Part shown: one piece after another, positions 57,676 to 64,000 of the stretch
How positions within the stretch are numbered: the first letter of the stretch is position 1
How the letters are laid out: the number at the start of each line of letters is the position of its first letter
Assembly: GCA_019671135.1 (NCBI GenBank)
Contig: JAHRHY010000006.1
Location: 1,240,001 to 1,304,000 of the forward strand
Direction: 5' to 3'
From: Linnemannia hyalina
Taxonomy: Eukaryota; Mortierellomycota; Mortierellomycetes; Mortierellales; Mortierellaceae
Length of the DNA: 64,000 bases
Program-made: the position numbers and the translations under genes
Notes under the pieces: generated by a model
The model's database searches: none
Seen by the model: only the letters and a program-made list of their open reading frames with translations
Told to the model about the DNA's origin: nothing

Positions 57676-58301
57676 AAAAGGGTCCATCTCTCTTTCTTTT
57701 TCTTACAATTATTGCTGGACAGAATCGTTGAAATATATTTTAACTGTCATTATTTATTATATGGCCATTTTCAAACGCCACTAAAACATTTCGTTTTTGC
57801 CCCTGAGATTTGACATGAGTTATGGATGAAATGCATCTGAACTGACATCGTCTTCGGATTCGACAATGCCGATTACATTAATAAGGTTCTGGTTTTTGGT
57901 GGGTGATTAGATCCGCGGTTACTCATTGATCCTAATCGATTTCGAACTTGGTTACCCCTTTCGCCATTCGAGGATCACAATAAAACGACTGTAGAAGAGG
58001 TACCCCGTGTGGCTTGCCCACCAAAGATTTTTTTTTTGTAGCCTTTTCAGGCACGCGAAAATTGACGATGCCTATAGTCATTAGCCTAGTGAAGTTTTTT
58101 GTGTCGTTCTAAAAGATGTAGCAAAGTTCTTTTTTTTTTTTTTTTTTTTAAACTAATAGATAAAATGAAGAAAGGGGATGGGAGAGTAGTGCTTTTTGAT
58201 GTGATTCTTCCAGAGGAAAAAAACACAAATGATGAAAAAATGGTTAAAAAAAAATAAATAATAACACATAAAGGAAAAAAAAACTGATAGAGTCGGTTGG
58301 T
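57676..58301. other. Convergent intergenic with poly-T
   Basis: 3' flanks of two genes facing each other. Holds a 20-base T run at 58130-58149 and short A runs at 58210-58290 suited to minus-strand 3'-end formation. No gene recognised. Confidence 0.55.
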
Positions 58302-61300
58302 CTAAAAGATGGCTGCCTTGACTGTGGCCAGCAGTGAGTCGAGTTGCTAATTGGCAGAAAAAGAAGACAATGAAAAGAACGCGGTTTAGTATACTTGCTC
58401 AATCGAGAGAATCAAGAACCAATGGATACCAAAAGAACGCGAAAAGAAAACAGTCATGAAGACTTACCCGTTCAACCTTGTCCAGATCTGCGTCCACTTC
58501 CCGCCAGCATTCAAAGACTTCGGGGTGGCATTCGCTGCGCACGTCGCGTAACCGGCGGTCTGTCCGGATCCATATCCTGGGCTCGTCATCGTCCAGTTCA
58601 CCCTCGTCGTCGCCGAGGCGGTCTTCTGCTGCTGCGCCGTCGATCGTATTATAATTATTAGTCGTCATATACACATGGTCATTATGGTTGGCGCTCGTTG
58701 TGCCAGAGGTGGAGGTAGTGGTGGTGTCATCAAGATGGCGTTCATGAGCTTGGGTATCCTTGTAGTGGTGGGTGCTGTTGTTGGTGGTGATGTTGTTGTT
58801 GTTGTACAGTAGAGATGACGACGACAAGGTAGGCGAGTTGGCTTGCGAAGAAAACATCCTATTCCTGCCATGGTGGGTCGGAGACATGGGTCCCTGGACA
58901 ATCTTGCCGTCCTTGCCAAACACGAAACCGCCTCTGAGCGAGGAAGGCGCGCTGGTGCTCACCGAGCTTGAGCGACCTCCGCGGACCAGCGTCAGCAGAT
59001 CCTGCATGCCAGTGTTGTAATCCGAGGCGAGCAACCAGGGGTCATGCTGGTTCTGCGACGACACGGCTGACTCGGAGGCAGAGGCAACATGACCCCCCTT
59101 GCGGAATCCTCCTTCAGCCACACTTGCGCTTGCGGACCGGGTCCGACTCACATTGCTGGGTGTGAATTGTGGAAGAGGGCCTAACGGACTATTCGCACTA
59201 CTTTCGTCAGTGCTAGGCGAAGTAGGATCAGCAGAGGAACTGCTGGCCAGACTGGTACGGATCGAAAGCTGGTGTGGCAATGCTGCTGGGGAAGGTGTCT
59301 GCAGAGGGCGTGGTAGGGGAGAGTACGACCGACCCTCGACAGGATGCAAATGCGGCGCCACAATCGACGAGGGCGACGAAGGGTTGCTGTTGGTGCCACG
59401 GCTATTGGGCAAAGAAGACAGATTGGCCAACAGGGTTGGACGGACGTAGCCGGAAGTGGGAGTTGAAGGAGATGACCGACCTGGAGAATGAGCTCTGGAG
59501 TTGAGGTCACCGTCCTTGGTCACAACCTGCGGAATAGGAGAGTAGTTCCGGACGGATCCTGGGAGGCCATTGTTTTGACCCATCGTCGTCACTGATGCAA
59601 TCTGGACTTCGGCGTCGCTGGTTCTCAGGTTAAGGGTTGGGCTGGAAGGCGAAGATGAAGTCAAGGATATGGGTGAGGGGAGGTTCCTGCTGGAGGGCAA
59701 CGATACTGACCCGGCCACGGCTTCGACGGCCAAAGCACGCTCGAGCTTCAAAAGAGTCTCTCCGCCACGTGCAGATCCACTCAATTGCTCCAAACGATCC
59801 CAATCCCTGGAAGGTGATGACCGCAGACTGACACCAGAACCTGAAGCTGGCCTTGCCTTTGCAATGGCTCTCCGCCGTTCCTTGCCTGCTGCTACTGCCT
59901 GGGAAGCTCTTGCAACAGCTGCCGCGACACGCTCCCGACGAGACATCGAAGAAAGGTCCTGTTCTTGTCCTGGGAGTTGATCCACATGCTGGGTATGGCT
60001 GTGGCTGTGGGTGTCATCCTCGTCATCCTCGTCCTCATTGTCAGAGTCGCCACCAAGGACGTCCTCGATAATCTCGGTAATGTCAATCTCCTCGCCTCCC
60101 CCAAACGGAATGAACTGGTAGTGGTACTGGCCCTGACTCCGAGACGAGCGAACGATGCCCTTTTGGAGAAGGATGTCCACACCCTGAGTCGCGTTCTTCT
60201 TCACATTCAGGCGGTTGCCTATGCTCGAAGATGACGAAAAAATCGAGGTCGAGGGCTCCTCAGAGGTTGTCGAAGACTCCTTACGGGTTATAGAAGAGTT
60301 GGAAGAGTCGCTCGAGAGCATGATGGCAGACATAGACAAGGGTGAGGGACCATGCGTCAGCGAAGGCGAGATGGCTCTCTGTCTCTCGGGGCGATCTATC
60401 TTGGCGAGTCTCTCGGGTGTCGAAGAACGAGAGCCGTCCTGTTGTTCGCCGCCATGGCTAGACAGGTTGGAGGGAGCTGGAGAAGGCGCTTGCAGAGGAC
60501 GGGCAAGGGCTGTGGGTGAACCCTGGCTGATGCTGGGAGACCGTGACCTGGCCTGTTGATGACGGTCAGGCGTAGGTGTCCTTGACATTTGGGGTGGGTG
60601 GATCTGCTGAGTCGTCATCATGTTCTGAGCAGACAACGTTGGGCTGGGTCGTCCGGAGCTGTTGTCGAAAGAGTTAGCACGGACAGGAGTGCTTGTCGGG
60701 CTCATGATCACCGAGTCCGTTCGCCGGGGAATCCGAATAGGGGGTGAGGTTGCACCAGCAAGACGGCTGGCCACTGCAGCAGGTGCAGCAGCAGTTGCAG
60801 AGTTGGCCTGACCTTGGCCTATGCTGTTGCGACTTGGGAATCCAGACGACGTGGGGCTCACAAGCCCGTTGGACTGAACATCAGAATCGATACTAGTACG
60901 GCTACCCTGTTGGGTTTGGAGGGCTGAGGGGACTTTGCTGCGGGCTTGAGTCAGTTGCAACCTCTCCTGGACAAACTTCATCTCGGCTTGAAGACTCTTA
61001 GTGGCTTTCCGGACAAAGAACACATAGTCGGGGTGGAGTGGCATAGAGGCCACATCAGCCTTGGGGGACCGGCGAATGGGCAACAGGCTATGATCCTCAA
61101 AGCACTTGGCAAGCGGCAATTGAGGAGGTAAGGAGATCTCCTCACCCTGCTTGAGCTTCTTCGTGGTGCCGTTCGCAAGCTTGAGACCCAGCTGGTATTC
61201 GATCACCAGTCCGTGAGGGACGGCAAGGCGCTTGGCAGCCAAGACATGCTCTGGGACACCATCGACAACACCCGAGCGGATCCCGACCTTCTCGAGGGTC

Positions 61301-64000
61301 TTGAAGATGACATCTCCTGCATTTGAAGTCGAGTGCATAGGGATCCAGTGCTCGACTTTGGTGGCAAAAGATTGACCATGTGTCCGTGAGTCGACCTTCT
61401 CAATGGCGTTACCCATGCCTTCAAGCAACACCATCGACTGTGGAAGGTCCTGAGCCTGGCAAACAACCTTGACCCAGAAAAAGTCCTCCTGAGGAGCAGT
61501 AGGCGTCGTTGGGGTGGAAGGCATGGAAGAGGTCGCGAGAGATACCGATCCCGCACGCTTGATCTTCTTGTTGAGAAGGAACCGGATGGATCGCTGTTGA
61601 GGCTCGGCCCTTCCTGAACCAGTTCGTCGAAGAGTTGGAGTTCCGGGCACCTGGTTGCTGCTGGAGCTTTGAGAGCCAGTCGAATTGACTGACATCATGG
61701 ACGACACTGACGAAATCGAGAGGCGATGGTTGGCGGGCAATGGGGTGGTCAAGTGAGCAGTGAGAGACTGGTAAATGGCCATCGGCTTGTCCGTCGCTTG
61801 TAGCACCGTTTCATCTAAACGCAGCAGAGAAAACAATGAAAGAGTCAAGACGCTTAGCTTTCTGCAGCTTGAAACGTACGATAAAACCACGATCTAATGA
61901 AAATGGTACTTTACCTCCATCGACTCCCTTAACAGTCAGGAAAAAGTCGCCTGTGGACGCTGTGCCATCGGGGGCAAGTCGGAACTTGACAACAGCCTGG
62001 TGAGCAACATCCGAGGCCATCGTGGCAGGGGTGACCACAACCGTCTTGTACATCGATGCGCCAAAGTCGACATTGCCGGGATAGACACGAAGAGCCATGA
62101 ACTCTTGTTGAGACTCTTCTTTCTTCACTGCCGTTGGCGACAAGGGGTTGCCTATGGTCGATGGACCTGTACTGGAAGAACCGACGGATCCGTTGGAGTT
62201 GGAGCGAGCCCTAAAGAGATTGTTGCTGATTCCAGAGTTGGCGCTGGCGTTTGCACCTGTGGCGGTACTGGCAGAAGACTTGGCTAGGTTCTTGAGACGT
62301 TCCTTTTCGAGTCGCTCCTTCTCCTTTCGCTCCTTGTCCTTCGAGTTCTTGCCAACGCTGAAAAGGCTCTTGAACTTGCCGGGCTTCTTCACGACGACAG
62401 CCTCTGGTGGCAGACCACGCTCATACTCTTCCTTCGATTTCCGGACGATAGGCTCTTGAGGTCCGTTTCCGAGGATGGCGCTGATCTTCGCCTCCTTCCT
62501 CTCAGCCATCGCCTTCCTCATCTTTTCCCTTTCCTCATCTTCTGAATCGATGCTCAGTGACCGGACGATGGTCAAAGGGCTGGCCTGTCGCTGTTGCTGT
62601 GAAGGAGATTGCTGCAATTGCTGTGATGGTTGTGGTGAATGGCGAGGGGTGGTATCGCCGCTGAAACGCAAGTTCCTGGCCTTGGTGGGCGATTCCCGGT
62701 GGATGAGATTGTCGTCGCGAGCAATAGGAGGCGTCAGAGAGATGACACGCTTCTCACTTGAGAACAGAAGATCATCCTCGTCGAGAAGTGGCTTGCGATA
62801 GCGATTCGTCACCTGGACTTCTTCATCCTCGCTATTGTTGCCCTCATCTTCTGCTGCCTGCTGAGTTTGGCGGTTGTACTCTTGTTCCTTCTCCATGGCC
62901 TTCATGGCAAGCATCTCCTCGTGTTTCCTTTGCTCGCTCAGAATCTCTTGCTGCACCCGCTCAGCCTCCAATTGGAGTTCGGACTTTACGCTGGCGCCGC
63001 CATAGCCTTGGTTGTGAGTCGAGTCGAGGGTGTCGTCCTTGTTTGTTGTGGCGACGTCTATTGATGCAGTTCCATGGGCGGTATCCTCAACCATGGACTC
63101 GTTCCCGTCCTCGTGCTCGTCTTCAGCGCCATCTTCCTCTTCCTCCTCCTCCTCTTCGCCTTCCTCCTCGCCGTCATCGTACCATCCTTCTTCCTCATCC
63201 TCTTCATCAGTCCATTCAGTCTCGCTAGCCTCAAGGAACTCGTTCTGGGCTGTAAAGATGACCGATCGGCGGTTCGCGGCACGCTGTTCGAGGACGGCAG
63301 GATCAAGGGGCTGGATATGTTCGTCGAAAGTTCCCCACTCTGGAGAAGGAGCAGTAAGAGACACGTTGCGGTAGGTGTTAAGCCGTGCGAGGCGCTCAAA
63401 TGGAGTCTAGATCAACAGGGTTGGAGTTGGTTAGAATAGATGGACAAGCGTAGTTTCTAAGATAGCCTACCTATGCCTAAAGGAGGAAAGGGACAATGAA
63501 CTTTGTAACACCTGCAGGGAGAAGTAGCATATATGTTTCAGCATGAATCCCCTTCAACCATCGACCATCCGCTGGCCTCAACTCGAGTTCAGAACGCTTA
63601 CCTCGATGTTCTCCGCTGGGATGTATCCAATGACGCCGGTCTTGAGGACTCTCACCAGCCACCAATAAACGTTTGCGTCCTCCAGAAGCATCAGAGAGTC
63701 GTTCCTGACCACCGAGGCCTGGCCCTCCTGTGTCGCCACAAAGGTGTGGAAGGCGTAAACAAGGTTAAAGTCGATATCGTCCTCGGTGAGAGAGATGGCC
63801 TCAGAACCTTCGTCGTCGTCCTCTTCGTCCATCATCTCCTCGTCGACCTCATCGTCTTCGACATCGTCGTCAAAATCGTCGTCATCGTCCTCGATTTCCT
63901 CAGAGAGATCGTCGTCATGGCTACCTTGCATGTCGATATCCATTTGGTGTTGGAGGTGAGGGTCGTGGTGAGGGTTCTGTTGGTAGTATTCATCCTCCTC
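58302..64000 (-). CDS. SH3 and Ras-association domain scaffold protein (5' end outside window)
   Basis: Exons (minus strand): from the right edge to 63602, 63406-61915, 61814-58468, 58346-58302; about 1755 residues present and the frame is still open at base 64000. An acidic N-terminal part (EEIEDDDDDFDDDVEDDEVD) leads into an SH3 domain: LVYAFHTFVATQEGQASVVR, LLEDANVYWWLVRVLKTGVI, GYIPAENIETPFERLARLN. The last block matches the conserved SH3 end of fungal polarity proteins of the Bud14/AskA type. Later comes a Ras-association-like fold (MALRVYPGNVDFGASMYKTV, ASDVAHQAVVKFRLA, FFLTVKGVDGDETVLQATDK) split by the intron at 61815-61914. A long Ser/Pro-rich region follows, and the tail ends DADLDKVERQLDSLLATVKA in a 15-codon last exon. 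An actin/polarity scaffold under small-GTPase control is inferred. The Met at 63943 could be a start, but upstream codons remain open and coding-like. Confidence 0.87.

Overview
The window is nuclear DNA of a filamentous, early-diverging fungus. The best guess is Mortierellomycotina (Mortierella/Linnemannia type). This is an inference from the protein families present, short GT..AG introns with GTAAGT/GTATGT-type donors and TACTAAT-like branch sites, and GA/CT-rich intergenic DNA. No tRNA, rRNA, CRISPR array or intact transposon was recognised. Almost every gene is split, so the exons below were joined by hand from reading frame, splice signals and family similarity.

Layout. 1-2085 (-): 5' part of the TUP1 corepressor gene, cut by the window edge. 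5230-7914 (-): a tetraspanin-like membrane protein. 8696-11924 (-): a four-ACT-domain protein resembling the animal arginine sensor CASTOR1. 13471-14418 (-): an AIG1/GIMAP-like GTPase with a C-terminal membrane anchor, flanked by a degenerate direct repeat. 15211-16178 (-): tiny cytochrome c oxidase subunit Cox9/VIIa. 16379-18972 (-): AidB-type acyl-CoA dehydrogenase ending in AKL. 19642-20725 (+): ribosomal stalk protein P1. 21567-24251 (-): Pcl/Pho80-type cyclin. 27160-31742 (-): very long RING protein with a TRAF-type zinc finger. 34135-34735 (+): Mix17/CHCHD2. 35648-37510 (+): Gln-rich unknown. 38140-40506 (+): second GIMAP-like GTPase, this one with a CaaX box. 40908-about 41150 (-): fragment of a small membrane protein. 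41825-44635 (+): polytopic DUF229 alkaline-phosphatase-fold protein. 47609-49498 (+): mitoferrin. 49803-51377 (+): eIF3f. 52352-53714 (+): ribosomal protein uL2. 54272-55041 (+): splicing factor PHF5A/Rds3. 55596-57675 (+): M28 peptidase of the carboxypeptidase Q type. 58302-64000 (-): SH3 plus Ras-association scaffold protein, cut by the right edge.

This is ordinary eukaryotic gene order, not an operon-like system. The genes fall into loose themes: translation and splicing (P1, uL2, eIF3f, PHF5A), mitochondria (Cox9, Mix17, mitoferrin), nutrient or lipid handling (CASTOR-like sensor, peroxisomal acyl-CoA dehydrogenase), and signalling or cell polarity (TUP1, cyclin, SH3/RA scaffold, GTPases, tetraspanin). 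The most interesting items are the CASTOR-like sensor, the RING/TRAF-zinc-finger protein without a MATH domain, and the two GIMAP-like GTPases that carry different membrane anchors. No clearly new multi-gene system was found.
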